Shown piece by piece: positions 46,210 through 55,490 of a stretch of 64,000 bases of DNA. The DNA lies in NCBI GenBank assembly GCA_947258815.1, contig CAMYJW010000005.1, positions 62,001-126,000 of the forward strand, in the 5' to 3' direction. Within the stretch, counting starts at the first letter, position 1, and every line of letters begins with the position of its first letter. Under the pieces are notes generated by a model that was not told where the DNA came from, ran no database searches, and was given only the letters and a program-made list of their open reading frames with translations. The DNA is from an uncultured Sphingomonadaceae bacterium (GTDB lineage Bacteria; Pseudomonadota; Alphaproteobacteria; Sphingomonadales; Sphingomonadaceae). Position numbers and translations under genes: made by a program.

Positions 46210-48340
46210 AATTCTTTCAGCGATCGCCGATCTGGCGAGATTGCGCCGCATAGATCTTCGGCCCGAGTGGGCCGATGCGGCTCAGGATATCGAAATCGAA
46301 GGCGAAGATGCGCTGGATGCGTATTGCGAGGCCATTGGCTGGGCGCCCTCAAGCGAATATGAAGACGATCCCAGAGCGCATGAATTTCCCATGCTGGTCT
46401 TTCATGAAGCGCATGGCTGGGGCGTTGTCGAACGTATCGAAAGCGACAACCGGCTCCAGGTCGTCAAGCACGGTATCAGCACCACATGGACTGACGCGGA
46501 CAAGGCGCGGCTTTATGATCTTGTTATTCCGCTGCCGGCAGGCAAGCAGCAGTTCAGCAGGGCAATCGACGTATTCAAAACGGCGATCCTGCGCCGCAAG
46601 CGGGCGATCTTTCTTGCCATTCTGGCGACGTTTGTTGTCAACTTCATCGCTCTCATCACCAGCATCTACACGATGCAGGTCTATGACCGGGTCGTCCCGC
46701 GCGGCGCGTTCTCCACATTGTGGGTGCTGAGCGTGGGCGCGCTCGTTGCATTGGGCTTTGACTTCACGTTGCGGGTCATCAGGGCAAACCTGATGGAGCG
46801 CGAAGCGGTTGAGATCGATGCTGAAGTATCCGAATTCTTCTTTTCCCGTTCGGCAGACGTTCGCCTTGAGGCACGGCCACCGGGTATCGGCACGATGGCC
46901 TCGCAGCTGCGCGGGCTTGAGCAAGTGCGCTCCATCATGTCGTCGAGCGCTTTGTTCGCGTTTGCCGATCTGCCTTTTGCACTGCTCTTTATATTTGTGA
47001 TCGCCCAGCTTGGCGGCTCGATCGCTATCGTGATGGCGATCGCATTCCCGATCGCGCTGGTGCTGGCGTTTATCTTTGCCAAGCTGATCCGCCGCAACAC
47101 CGAGAAGGCGCAGATCAGCGGAAACAGGAAGAACGGTCTGCTGGTCGAAGCGCTGGATGCGGCCGAGACAGTCAAAGCCAATCGCGGGCAATGGTATCTG
47201 CTGTCGCGCTGGAATACACTTCTGGAACAGGTTCACGATTCCGATCTCCCGGTAAAGAAGATGCAGGCCAAGGCCGGCGCGTTGTTTGGCGTGCTCCAGC
47301 AGGCATCGTATATTGGCCTGATCGCCTGGGGTGCCGTTCGCGTCTATGAGAACGAAATGTCGATCGGGGCCCTGATCGCCTGCTCGATTCTTGCAGGTCG
47401 GGTCAACGGCCCGCTGATTGCGCAGCTACCTAATCTGCTTGTCCAGTGGAGCTATGCCCAAACGTCGCTCAAAATGCTCGATGGCATACTGGAGCTGCCG
47501 ACGGATACACCAGCCGGGCAGGATCTGCTGCGCCCGAACCGGCTTGCCGGAAAGCTCAGCCTGAAAGACGTTGCATTCGCCTATGTCGGCACGAACTCCG
47601 GCCTGAAGGTTCCCAAACTGGAAATTGCCGCAGGCGAGCGGATTGGCATCGTTGGCGGTGTCGGCTCGGGCAAGTCAACGTTGCTCAAGGTTTTGTCCGG
47701 GCTCTACAAGCCGCAGGAAGGCCAGATACTGATCGACAATCTCGAAATGAGTCAGGTCGCAGATGATATCATGCGCGATAATGTCGGATACCTGCCGCAA
47801 GACTACAGGCTGGTGAACGGCAGTCTGCGCGACAACCTGTTGCTTGGTCTGCCCGATCCGGGCGACGATGCCATTCTTGAAATGGCTCGCAAGACGGGCC
47901 TTGCCAATATGATCAACAGCCACCCGCGTGGTCTTGACCTTGAAATCAGCGAAGGCGGCCGCGGGCTTTCGGGCGGCCAGCGCGTGCTGACGGGGCTTAC
48001 CCGTATCCTGCTGGCCAGGCCCAAGCTGCTGTTGCTTGACGAGCCCACATCCAATCTTGACGTGGACACCGAAGGGCTGGTGCTGAGAACGCTGAACGAC
48101 TGGCTGGAGCCCGATGTCACACTTATTATCGTCACACACAAACTTCAGCTCGTGAACATGGTGAGCCGCCTTATGATTGTCGCAAACGGTGGAATCGCTG
48201 TCGACGGGCCGACCGCTGAAGTAATGAAACGTCTGCAACAGCCCAAGGGGCAACCGCAAGCGCGCCCGTCTCAACCGACTTCCGGGTCGCCGGGTTCGAG
48301 CGGGGAAATCACGACGAAAATCGGGGGGCGCACGAAATGA
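46184..48340 (+). CDS. Type I secretion ABC transporter (LapB-like permease/ATPase)
   Basis: A 718-aa inner-membrane exporter. The N-terminal 140 residues sit where a C39 peptidase-like domain is found in relatives, but no catalytic Cys/His is evident (start MGQANVGNEILSAIADLARL). Six membrane helices follow (about 145-420) and an ATPase (about 460-690) with Walker [12 protein letters not shown], signature LSGGQ and Walker B KLLLLDEPTSNLD. It forms the tripartite exporter with the TolC-like and HlyD-like genes, both overlapping it. Substrates are probably the large proteins encoded downstream. Confidence 0.92.
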   Translation: MGQANVGNEILSAIADLARLRRIDLRPEWADAAQDIEIEGEDALDAYCEAIGWAPSSEYEDDPRAHEFPMLVFHEAHGWGVVERIESDNRLQVVKHGISTTWTDADKARLYDLVIPLPAGKQQFSRAIDVFKTAILRRKRAIFLAILATFVVNFIALITSIYTMQVYDRVVPRGAFSTLWVLSVGALVALGFDFTLRVIRANLMEREAVEIDAEVSEFFFSRSADVRLEARPPGIGTMASQLRGLEQVRSIMSSSALFAFADLPFALLFIFVIAQLGGSIAIVMAIAFPIALVLAFIFAKLIRRNTEKAQISGNRKNGLLVEALDAAETVKANRGQWYLLSRWNTLLEQVHDSDLPVKKMQAKAGALFGVLQQASYIGLIAWGAVRVYENEMSIGALIACSILAGRVNGPLIAQLPNLLVQWSYAQTSLKMLDGILELPTDTPAGQDLLRPNRLAGKLSLKDVAFAYVGTNSGLKVPKLEIAAGERIGIVGGVGSGKSTLLKVLSGLYKPQEGQILIDNLEMSQVADDIMRDNVGYLPQDYRLVNGSLRDNLLLGLPDPGDDAILEMARKTGLANMINSHPRGLDLEISEGGRGLSGGQRVLTGLTRILLARPKLLLLDEPTSNLDVDTEGLVLRTLNDWLEPDVTLIIVTHKLQLVNMVSRLMIVANGGIAVDGPTAEVMKRLQQPKGQPQARPSQPTSGSPGSSGEITTKIGGRTK

Positions 48341-49506
48341 GCTTCGCCAGCTTCAAGTCCCGTTGGCTGAATCAGTCATCAATGGTGATCTTTGGTGTGA
48401 TCGCATTTTTCGCGATCGCCATCGGCTGGTCGTTCTGGGCCGAGCTGGACCAGCTTAGCCGCGCGCCCGGCCAGGTGATTCCCACCGGCCGCATTCAGGT
48501 GATCCAGAGCACCGATGGCGGCCAGATCGAGAAGATACTCGTCAAGGAAGGCGATGCGGTGACGCAAGGGCAGCTTCTGGTCCAGCTGGAAGATGTCAAA
48601 TTGCGCGCGTCGGTTTCCGAAGCACAGGGCAAGGTCGCCTCGTTGAAGTCGTCCATGGCAAGAATCAACGCAGAGCTGTTTGACCGGCCTTTGATGTTCC
48701 CGGCAGACGTGCGGGCGTTCCCTGAATTCGTGAACAATCAGACACTCTTATATAACAAGCGCCGCCAGGCCCTGGAGGATCAGCTCAGATCACTGCATGA
48801 AATGCTCGGTCTGATCCGGGAGGAAATGGAGATGAACGTGCCCCTGCTTGAACAGGGTGACGTTTCGCGGGCTGACGTTTTGCGCATGCAGCGCGGCGTC
48901 TCGGACATCGAATCGCAGATCGTGAATGTGCGCAACAAGTATCTTCAGGACCTTCAGACGGAATATACGATGACCGAGGAAGACCTGGTCACGGCACGCG
49001 AGGTTCTGGCGCAACGCACCGATTCACTGAACGACACGAAGATTCGCGCGCCTGTCGACGGCATCGTGAAAGACATCCGACTGACGACAGTTGGCGGCGT
49101 GCTTCGTCCCAGCGATGAAGTGATGGCCATCGTTCCAACCGGGGATGAACTCATCGTCGAAGCGAAAATGCCGCCATCCGACATTGCCTATGTGCGGGTG
49201 GGCCAGTTGGCATCGGTCAAGTTCGATGCCTACGATGCCTCGATCTATGGATCGGCCAACGGCAAGGTGACCTACATCAGTGCAGATACCTTGAGCGAAC
49301 AGACCGCAGCGGGCGAAAACCTCTTCTACAGGGTGCATATCGAAGTCGATACCAGCCAGATGAAGCCCCATCTCAAGAACGAAAAAATCGAGATTCAGCC
49401 GGGTATGACGGCAACTGCGGAGATCCAAACCGGTAAAAACACCGTCTGGAAGTACCTCACCAAGCCAATTAACAAGTCAATTAGCGAAGCAATGACCGAG
49501 AGATAG
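48337..49506 (+). CDS. HlyD family type I secretion membrane fusion protein
   Basis: A 389-aa periplasmic adaptor with an N-terminal membrane helix (about residues 16-37), biotinyl-lipoyl-like half-domains (IEKILVKEGDAVTQGQLLVQL near 65; APVDGIVKDIRLTTVGGVL near 235), a coiled coil between (about 90-225) and a beta-barrel end. It links the ABC transporter to the TolC-like channel. ATG 48337 overlaps the previous stop (ATGA). Confidence 0.92.
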   Translation: MSFASFKSRWLNQSSMVIFGVIAFFAIAIGWSFWAELDQLSRAPGQVIPTGRIQVIQSTDGGQIEKILVKEGDAVTQGQLLVQLEDVKLRASVSEAQGKVASLKSSMARINAELFDRPLMFPADVRAFPEFVNNQTLLYNKRRQALEDQLRSLHEMLGLIREEMEMNVPLLEQGDVSRADVLRMQRGVSDIESQIVNVRNKYLQDLQTEYTMTEEDLVTAREVLAQRTDSLNDTKIRAPVDGIVKDIRLTTVGGVLRPSDEVMAIVPTGDELIVEAKMPPSDIAYVRVGQLASVKFDAYDASIYGSANGKVTYISADTLSEQTAAGENLFYRVHIEVDTSQMKPHLKNEKIEIQPGMTATAEIQTGKNTVWKYLTKPINKSISEAMTER

Positions 49507-49872
49507 CACGGATTCCCGGTGTATGCGTCAATCACCACGCATCACCGGGTCCATCCCACAACGCTGGCGCTATCGCCCCGAACAATCTGCGAAGAAAATC
49601 AAACGCAAAAAACCGCAGAGAACCGCCAAATTTCGAAAAGTGAACGGAATGATACGCCTAGATGTCAACCTTTCGTTGACGGATGGGCCGTAGTCGGGCA
49701 GACGCAAGCCTTGACGAATCCACGGGACTCCGTGCTGAAAGCGTTGAAACAATAAAACCGCCAGATTGGCAGCTTTGTGGTTTTAATAGCTTTGGCAAAG
49801 TCCCGAAGGGCTTGTTAACGCACAAGTCGCAGGGAGCTGTTTTCTCTGCACGGTTCCATGTTGGGGGATTAG
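49507..49872. other. 366-bp gap between exporter genes and substrate genes
   Basis: No credible gene. An inverted repeat GTCAAC-CTTTC-GTTGAC (49664-49680) is a possible operator. AAAACC (49754-49759) and GGTTTT (49779-49784) enclose an inner GCCA-GATT-TGGC-like hairpin, a possible terminator or attenuator. GGGGGA lies eight bases before the ATG of the substrate gene and is a strong ribosome site. The promoter of the substrate operon probably lies here. Confidence 0.45.
49664..49680. promoter_or_regulatory. Candidate operator (inverted repeat)
   Basis: Perfect 6-bp arms GTCAAC / GTTGAC with a 5-base spacer, about 190 bp before the 534-aa substrate gene. Size and symmetry fit a winged-helix dimer site, but no binding protein is shown. 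Confidence 0.3.
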
Positions 49873-51477
49873 ATGAGCACTAAAGTCGTACCGGCGCCAG
49901 CAGACCAAGCTAAGCAGCCTGTTCGCAGCGAAAAACTGGCGAAGCAGTCGGAAGAGCAAAAAGCGGTTCAGGACAAGGATGAGCGCCTGGCCGATGATGA
50001 CTCTGAAGAAGAAGTCAGTGTCGCAGAAGTGGAAGAATCGCAGAAGCAGGAATCGTCCCTCGCGACAGATTTCACGTTCAGCGGTGCCTTGGCGGAAGCC
50101 GCGGCGGCTTCTGGATCGCTGATCGCGGAAGCTGAAGAAGCTGACGTGTCATTTGGCAATTACGGAGAAGGCGGCTCGGAAGGCACGGTCCTTCTCGTTG
50201 GCGCGGTTCTTCTGGTCGGGATCGGCATTGCCGCACTCGCCAGTGGCGGTGACAGCGATGATCCGGCTGACGATGTTCCGCTGAATGAAGACCCCACGGT
50301 GTCTGCGGACGTCGCAGATGTCACTCTCGATGAAGACGGTGCGTCCGGCGCGATCACTGTTACCACTGACGACGCTGATGGCGATGCGGTAACGGTTACC
50401 GGTTCGGCTGATAACGGCACTGTCACCGACAACGGCGACGGAACGTTTACATATTCGCCAAACGCCGACTTCAACGGAGCGGACACGATCACCTTCACCG
50501 CTGACGACGGAAATGGTGGAACCGCCACAACGACGGTTGCGGCAACGGTCAATCCAGTGGCAGACGCTCCGGCGTTCGACGCTGACTCGATTGATGTGAC
50601 GGCAACCGAAGATACCCCGCTTGACGGCGATGTATCGGGCAATGCTTCGGATGCGGATGGTGATAGCCTCACATTCGCTCTGGCATCCGGCGCCGCCAAT
50701 GGCGTTGCAGTTGTTAACGCGGACGGAACGTTCACGTACACTCCCGCGCAAGACTCGAACGCGGCCGACAGCTTCGATGTCAGCGTTGATGATGGCAATG
50801 GCGGAACCGACACGGTCACAGTCAACGTAACTGTCACGCCGGTGAACGACGCTCCGGAATTCCCGTCTGAAACGGCTGATGTTGGAACGACGGTCGACAC
50901 GCCGTTTGTTGCACTTCTCGCTGCCACCGATGTTGATGGCGATGCGCTCACCTTCGGTCTCGAAAGTGACGCAACAAGCGGAACGGCAACGGTGGCTGCG
51001 GATGGTACTGTCACCTACACGCCAAATGCTGGTTTTGTCGGAACTGACTCGTTTGTCGTTAATGTTGACGACGGAAACGGCGGAACGGATACCGCAACGG
51101 TCAATGTTGACGTAACAGACGGTCCGGCCCTGAACGTGGTCAGCATTGACAACACACCGGAAACAGCGGGTGAAACCGTTCCGGCGACTGCGGACATCGA
51201 TGTATTCAGCGATGACGCGGAATCATTCACCGATGTCGTCATCACCGGCTTCAATGCCAGTGGCGAGGGCGATACGATCGCGGTGACGAATGCGGCTGCA
51301 GGGGATTACTTCTTCGGCACAGGAACAGACCCGAATGACCTTCGGATCACATTCAACGACGGCGCCAACTTCACCGAAATCATTCTTGATGACGTGCTGG
51401 TGGGCTTCGAAGGGTTTGTCTTTAACCTCCAGTCCGCGACCGACGCACTCGGTTACGACTTCATCACATTCGGTTGA
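49873..51477 (+). CDS. Secreted Ig-like (cadherin/VCBS-type) repeat protein, probable type I secretion substrate
   Basis: A 534-aa acidic protein without a signal peptide. Residues 1-100 are charged and helical; residues 104-124 (GTVLLVGAVLLVGIGIAALAS) are strongly hydrophobic, placed as the retention segment in LapA/BapA-like adhesins. Three Ig-like repeats follow (about 139-227, 231-324, 326-416), each with a DxDGD calcium-type motif and a DDGNGGT motif near the end. Residues 424-534 form a C-terminal domain shared with the 1191-aa protein (DYFFGTGTD, DLRITFNDGAN, ending FITFG). Nothing resembling a LapG cleavage site (AAG type) is evident. It is cotranscribed with the 1297-aa protein 52 bp downstream. 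Confidence 0.82.
   Translation: MSTKVVPAPADQAKQPVRSEKLAKQSEEQKAVQDKDERLADDDSEEEVSVAEVEESQKQESSLATDFTFSGALAEAAAASGSLIAEAEEADVSFGNYGEGGSEGTVLLVGAVLLVGIGIAALASGGDSDDPADDVPLNEDPTVSADVADVTLDEDGASGAITVTTDDADGDAVTVTGSADNGTVTDNGDGTFTYSPNADFNGADTITFTADDGNGGTATTTVAATVNPVADAPAFDADSIDVTATEDTPLDGDVSGNASDADGDSLTFALASGAANGVAVVNADGTFTYTPAQDSNAADSFDVSVDDGNGGTDTVTVNVTVTPVNDAPEFPSETADVGTTVDTPFVALLAATDVDGDALTFGLESDATSGTATVAADGTVTYTPNAGFVGTDSFVVNVDDGNGGTDTATVNVDVTDGPALNVVSIDNTPETAGETVPATADIDVFSDDAESFTDVVITGFNASGEGDTIAVTNAAAGDYFFGTGTDPNDLRITFNDGANFTEIILDDVLVGFEGFVFNLQSATDALGYDFITFG
51142..51474 (+). other. Shared C-terminal domain, copy 1 (candidate type I secretion signal)
   Basis: Encodes residues 424-534 of the 534-aa protein. 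It aligns almost without gaps to the last 108 residues of the 1191-aa protein: SIDN, DDAE, TDVVI, DYFFGTGTD, DLRITFNDGAN, TEI, and the terminal FITFG. Confidence 0.8.
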
Positions 51478-51529
51478 TCCGGACCACGGGAAAACTTTGC
51501 AGATTACGATTTTACCAGGGAGCTAACTC

Positions 51530-54500
51530 ATGGCACTTATTACACTAAGCCCGAATGAAACAGCGGGCGTATTCGGGGCGGTCGGCCTTGCCGATATTTT
51601 CGGCACCGCCGGCTCGGAAACCGTTGTTATCGACGGCAACGGCAATGCAATTCTTGACGGCTCTTTCTCCGCAGGCGGGGATACGATCAAGATTGAAGGC
51701 AATGCTGCAGACTACACGGCAACGATCAACGGCTCGAACGTTGTTCTGACTTCTGCTGGCGGCGCGAATATCGTTATCCCGTTCGGCACTGCCGGCGCGA
51801 CGATCGAATTTGCTGACGCGACCCGCACTCTTCAGCTTAAGAGTGGCGAACTTTGCATTGGCGATCAGGTGATCGGCGATTCAAATGGCGATTCGGCTCC
51901 GGTTGAAGCTGGTTCGAACGGCAGCGGCGGCGGCGGAGGTGGCTCCGACGACGAACAGTTCCTTACGGCCAACCAGGACGTGCTTGAAGGCACAAACGGC
52001 AACTCGCTGTTCTATGCCGACGTTGTTCAGGTGAACGGCCTTCAGGTCAACAGCATGGGCACAGGCGATCGTGTCGACGGTAACGGCGGCGCTGACCGGC
52101 TTGAAGCACAGGCTACTCGCGGTTCGACTTATGGTGACGGCAATGCTCCGATCCAGCCGCGCGTAAACAATGTTGAAACCATCACCATTGAAGCTCTGCA
52201 AAGCGATCTTGCGCAAACCAACCTTCCGATTTCGCTCACCGATCTGATCGAAACGGACAACAACACGCTCGTGTTCGTCAATGCTTCGGATATCCGCGGC
52301 CATAACGAAATCTGGTCGTACGAATCCAAGGCCGACCTGATCATTCAGGACGTGACCACAATCGTTGCTGACGGCGGTCACGACAACAATCGCAACACCG
52401 AAGCGCTGACGATCGGTATGGCTTATAGCCGTAGTGACAACCACCAGTGGGATGCGTCGGACTTCGAAGTCTATCTTGATCCTGACTTCCTTCTCAGCGG
52501 TGTTGCTAATCAGGCGCAGGCCATCTGGTTCGCGCTCGATCAGGACGCGGCTCAGGCCGGCGATCCGCTTCTGAACAACATCAACATCGATGGTATTCAG
52601 TTCACGGTTGATGGCGTTCCGGTTGAACTGCGCGATCCCAATGCGCAGCTCGCTGGCAACCACAACAACTTCGTTGCCGAACTTCAGGATGAGCTCGACG
52701 CTCTGATCGCGCTTGGCGTTCTGCCTGCCGATACGACGCTGACCGTTCAGCTCGGCGTTGAAGCTGGCGGCCTTGAAGATACGTTCCTTGATGATGGCAC
52801 GTTCTTCCAGGACATTCCGGCAATCGTTCTGGAAACCAACACCGCCACGGAACTGCTTCCGACCGGCTTCACACAGGTTGAAGACGCGATCGGCGAGTAC
52901 AACTTCTACGGTCGTTTCACGAACGAAGCTGAAGTTGACGAACTGCCCATCACCATCAACATCGCTCTCGAAAAAGCCGGCAACGGCGTGATCGATTGCT
53001 GCGATGCCGGCGAAATGATCGTTGGCTCGATGGATAAAGACAACAGCGGCATCGAAGTGTTCAAGGTCATCGTCTATGGTGATGATAGCCGTCCGAGCAC
53101 GCTGGCACGTCTTGACTCGACCGGCGGCGTTCTCAACGAGATGTATATCGCATCTGACAACGCAGGCTTCCCGAACCAGGACAAGTATGCCGACCTGACG
53201 ATTGGTGACACCAATTCGGGCATGGAACTCATCGACGCTTCGGAATTCAAGGGCGACAACCTTCAGCTCGGTTCGAACTGCAAGGAAGAAGATTTCAATC
53301 CGAAAGGAAGTTTTGACGCCTACCGGTTCAGCAGGTACGATACCATTGGCGCATACGTTGATCTGCTGCTCGAAGAGGCGCAGGACCAGATCGATGGCCA
53401 GGGAATTGACATTCCGCTTGCAGAACTGATCGAGTCATTCTTCGTTCCGGGTTGTGAGCGCATCGTCAACCTGCAGATGCTCGATGCGGTCATCGATGGT
53501 AATGTCACATATTATGGCGACATCACTCTGCCGAACGCGTTCACATACAACACGGGCGGTGGCGACGATCTCATCGATCTCTGGATTGATGGTGACGCGC
53601 TTGACTATGCTTCGAGCAGTTTGCGCATTGATACCGGTGGCGGCAACGACACTGTTATCACACAGCGTCTGTACGATGGCGATGGTGACTTCCCTGAACT
53701 TCCCAACCACGTCATTCTTGACAACATCGACATCTTCACCGGTGCCGGAAATGACGTCATCCGCACGCTGGGTTCCGGCAATGAGCGTATCGACGCCGGT
53801 TCGGGCAACGACACGATCTACACCGGCAACGAAGACTCGAAGCCGGTTTGGGTGTTCAACACCGATCCTGCCGCGATGGCAGCGGGCGGCTGGAGCGTGC
53901 CTGGGGATCTCCCGGGTGTGCCAAACCAGCTTTCGCTGCTTGACGGCGGCATTGTGCGCGTCACCTTCTCCGGTGCCGGTCTCAACAATGACGGCAGCAA
54001 CGGCGGTGGTGCAGTTGGTGAATTGACTGATGTTGGTGACGATGCTTCGGCTGCCGCGTTCATCAATGGTTACGAAAGCACGGCGGTTATCAACGTTGGG
54101 CCTCCGTTCCAGAACTATGGCAACCAGACTGACATCAACAACGCCATTCTGGAAGCGATCAACAACGATCCGGTTCTCAACAAGCTGCTGAAAGCCGAGA
54201 TCGGTTCGAACAACACGCTGGTCGTTTACGGTTGCGTCGACGGCTACTACGAACCGATCGATCTCGACATCGAAATCCTTCCGCCGAACCTTGACGTTGA
54301 TGCGAGCGGCAATGTTGAAGCTGACGAAGTGCCTGCAAGTGTTCTTGCCGACCTGCGCTTGGCTGGCATCATCGACTCAGACAACATACTGCTGAGCGAC
54401 TTCGGTCCGCTGGGTGCGATCGGCGACGATCTGCTGGTTGACGTTACGGATGCAAACCGTGGCACAATTCTGCAGCTGGCTGATCCGACTGCGGATGCGT

Positions 54501-55423
54501 TCTACGATGGTGTTGATGTTCCACGCCAGATCTCGATGGGCTCGCGTGGCAACTTCGAAAGCGACACGGTCATCACGCCGGGCGCCGGTATGGACGTTAC
54601 AGTCCTTTCGACCGACAATGTCGATTTCAATAGCCAGACAATCTACATGCCGGACGTAAACAACAACTACACGACGTTGAACGGCTATCACTACGATGGT
54701 GCGAGCAACGAAACGATCGTTCTGTCCGGCGTCTATGGCGATGACTACATTTTCAACTTCATGACCTTCTACGGACCTGATGGTTCCGCCGGTCCGGTTG
54801 CGAATGTTGGCTTCGACTTCCTGGACTACACGTCACACCTGCAGTCGAGCTTCTCGACTTCGGGCTCGACACAGTCCACTCAGACGTACGCTGTCACTCT
54901 TGACGATTACAGTCAGGAAACGTTCGGCACCCCGCCGGCGGAAGACAACAGCGGCATTGACGTTACGCTCAATGAAGTTGTTATCTTTGACTTCGACGAT
55001 ACCGGTGCGGATGCTTCGGATACCTTCGCCGGACTGGACGCAAACGATATCCGCCAGGTTATCCTGAACAACGATAGCTATGGTTCGCTCAATTCAGGCG
55101 GTATCACGCTTGAAGACAGCTTCACCAACAACAACACACCGGGTGGCCCGCCGCCGATGAACGAGCCGAACCCCGGCAGCGGTCAGCCCGATGACGAAGT
55201 TGTTGGCGGAACGGGTTATGCGATCCTCAAGGTTCAGAACCTCGACAACCTCGGTGAATACAAGGACTTCCTTGTTACCTGGGATGCGATTGCCGGCACA
55301 GGTGATCCGGACGACTGGAACGTTGCCGTTCTGGAAATCGGTATGACCGACTTTGGTGCGTCGCTTTACGGGTTCGGTGAAGAGAACCTCGTGGGCAGCA
55401 ACGCCTACGCAATGCTGGGCTAA
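51530..55423 (+). CDS. Large secreted calcium-binding-repeat protein, surface-layer-like
   Basis: A 1297-aa acidic protein without a signal peptide. Residues about 13-115 are the module found twice in the 1191-aa protein. A Gly/Ser linker (about 128-140) leads to a large beta-rich body; RTX-type nonapeptides (TGGGDDLID, TGGGNDTVI, TGAGNDVI, AGSGNDTI) cluster at about 675-765. At least six Cys are present, including adjacent C490-C491, unusual for RTX proteins. The last 100 residues do not match the C-terminal domain of its neighbours. Codon use strongly favours AAC, TTC, GAC and GTT, and a 14-bp-stem terminator follows; both suggest very high expression. An S-layer or matrix role is an inference. 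Confidence 0.75.
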   Translation: MALITLSPNETAGVFGAVGLADIFGTAGSETVVIDGNGNAILDGSFSAGGDTIKIEGNAADYTATINGSNVVLTSAGGANIVIPFGTAGATIEFADATRTLQLKSGELCIGDQVIGDSNGDSAPVEAGSNGSGGGGGGSDDEQFLTANQDVLEGTNGNSLFYADVVQVNGLQVNSMGTGDRVDGNGGADRLEAQATRGSTYGDGNAPIQPRVNNVETITIEALQSDLAQTNLPISLTDLIETDNNTLVFVNASDIRGHNEIWSYESKADLIIQDVTTIVADGGHDNNRNTEALTIGMAYSRSDNHQWDASDFEVYLDPDFLLSGVANQAQAIWFALDQDAAQAGDPLLNNINIDGIQFTVDGVPVELRDPNAQLAGNHNNFVAELQDELDALIALGVLPADTTLTVQLGVEAGGLEDTFLDDGTFFQDIPAIVLETNTATELLPTGFTQVEDAIGEYNFYGRFTNEAEVDELPITINIALEKAGNGVIDCCDAGEMIVGSMDKDNSGIEVFKVIVYGDDSRPSTLARLDSTGGVLNEMYIASDNAGFPNQDKYADLTIGDTNSGMELIDASEFKGDNLQLGSNCKEEDFNPKGSFDAYRFSRYDTIGAYVDLLLEEAQDQIDGQGIDIPLAELIESFFVPGCERIVNLQMLDAVIDGNVTYYGDITLPNAFTYNTGGGDDLIDLWIDGDALDYASSSLRIDTGGGNDTVITQRLYDGDGDFPELPNHVILDNIDIFTGAGNDVIRTLGSGNERIDAGSGNDTIYTGNEDSKPVWVFNTDPAAMAAGGWSVPGDLPGVPNQLSLLDGGIVRVTFSGAGLNNDGSNGGGAVGELTDVGDDASAAAFINGYESTAVINVGPPFQNYGNQTDINNAILEAINNDPVLNKLLKAEIGSNNTLVVYGCVDGYYEPIDLDIEILPPNLDVDASGNVEADEVPASVLADLRLAGIIDSDNILLSDFGPLGAIGDDLLVDVTDANRGTILQLADPTADAFYDGVDVPRQISMGSRGNFESDTVITPGAGMDVTVLSTDNVDFNSQTIYMPDVNNNYTTLNGYHYDGASNETIVLSGVYGDDYIFNFMTFYGPDGSAGPVANVGFDFLDYTSHLQSSFSTSGSTQSTQTYAVTLDDYSQETFGTPPAEDNSGIDVTLNEVVIFDFDDTGADASDTFAGLDANDIRQVILNNDSYGSLNSGGITLEDSFTNNNTPGGPPPMNEPNPGSGQPDDEVVGGTGYAILKVQNLDNLGEYKDFLVTWDAIAGTGDPDDWNVAVLEIGMTDFGASLYGFGEENLVGSNAYAMLG
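51566..51874 (+). repeat. Shared ~100-residue module, copy A (in the 1297-aa protein)
   Basis: Encodes residues 13-115. Key residues in order: FG..G, then SF..GGDTI, DYTA, GS.VVLT, IP.G..G, a FADA..TLQL strand and IGDQVI at the end. Two further copies are at 58421-58735 and 58838-59140. Confidence 0.72.
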
Positions 55424-55449
55424 TCACCCACTAAAACATGAACCGTAGG

Positions 55450-55490
55450 AAAGGGCCTCTACCGTAGCGGTAGGGGCCCTTTCTGCATTT
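55450..55490 (+). terminator. Strong intrinsic terminator after the 1297-aa gene
   Basis: AAAGGGCCTCTACC and GGTAGGGGCCCTTT form a 14-bp stem (one mismatch giving a G-U pair) with loop GTAGC, followed by CTGCATTT. It starts 27 bp beyond the stop codon. Confidence 0.9.

Noticed and set aside
49950..50150. A LapG-type cleavage site in the N-terminus of the 534-aa protein
   Set aside because: The Ala-rich stretch reads AEAAAASGS and has no TAAG/PAAG/AAAG motif; no lapD or lapG gene is in the window.
50160..51014. A 284-codon minus-strand frame within the Ig-repeat gene, and its direct DNA repeats suggesting CRISPR or VNTR
   Set aside because: The repeats come from the Ig-like domains (DDGNGGT, DADGD motifs); spacing follows the protein domains of about 90 residues and not an array of short identical repeats.
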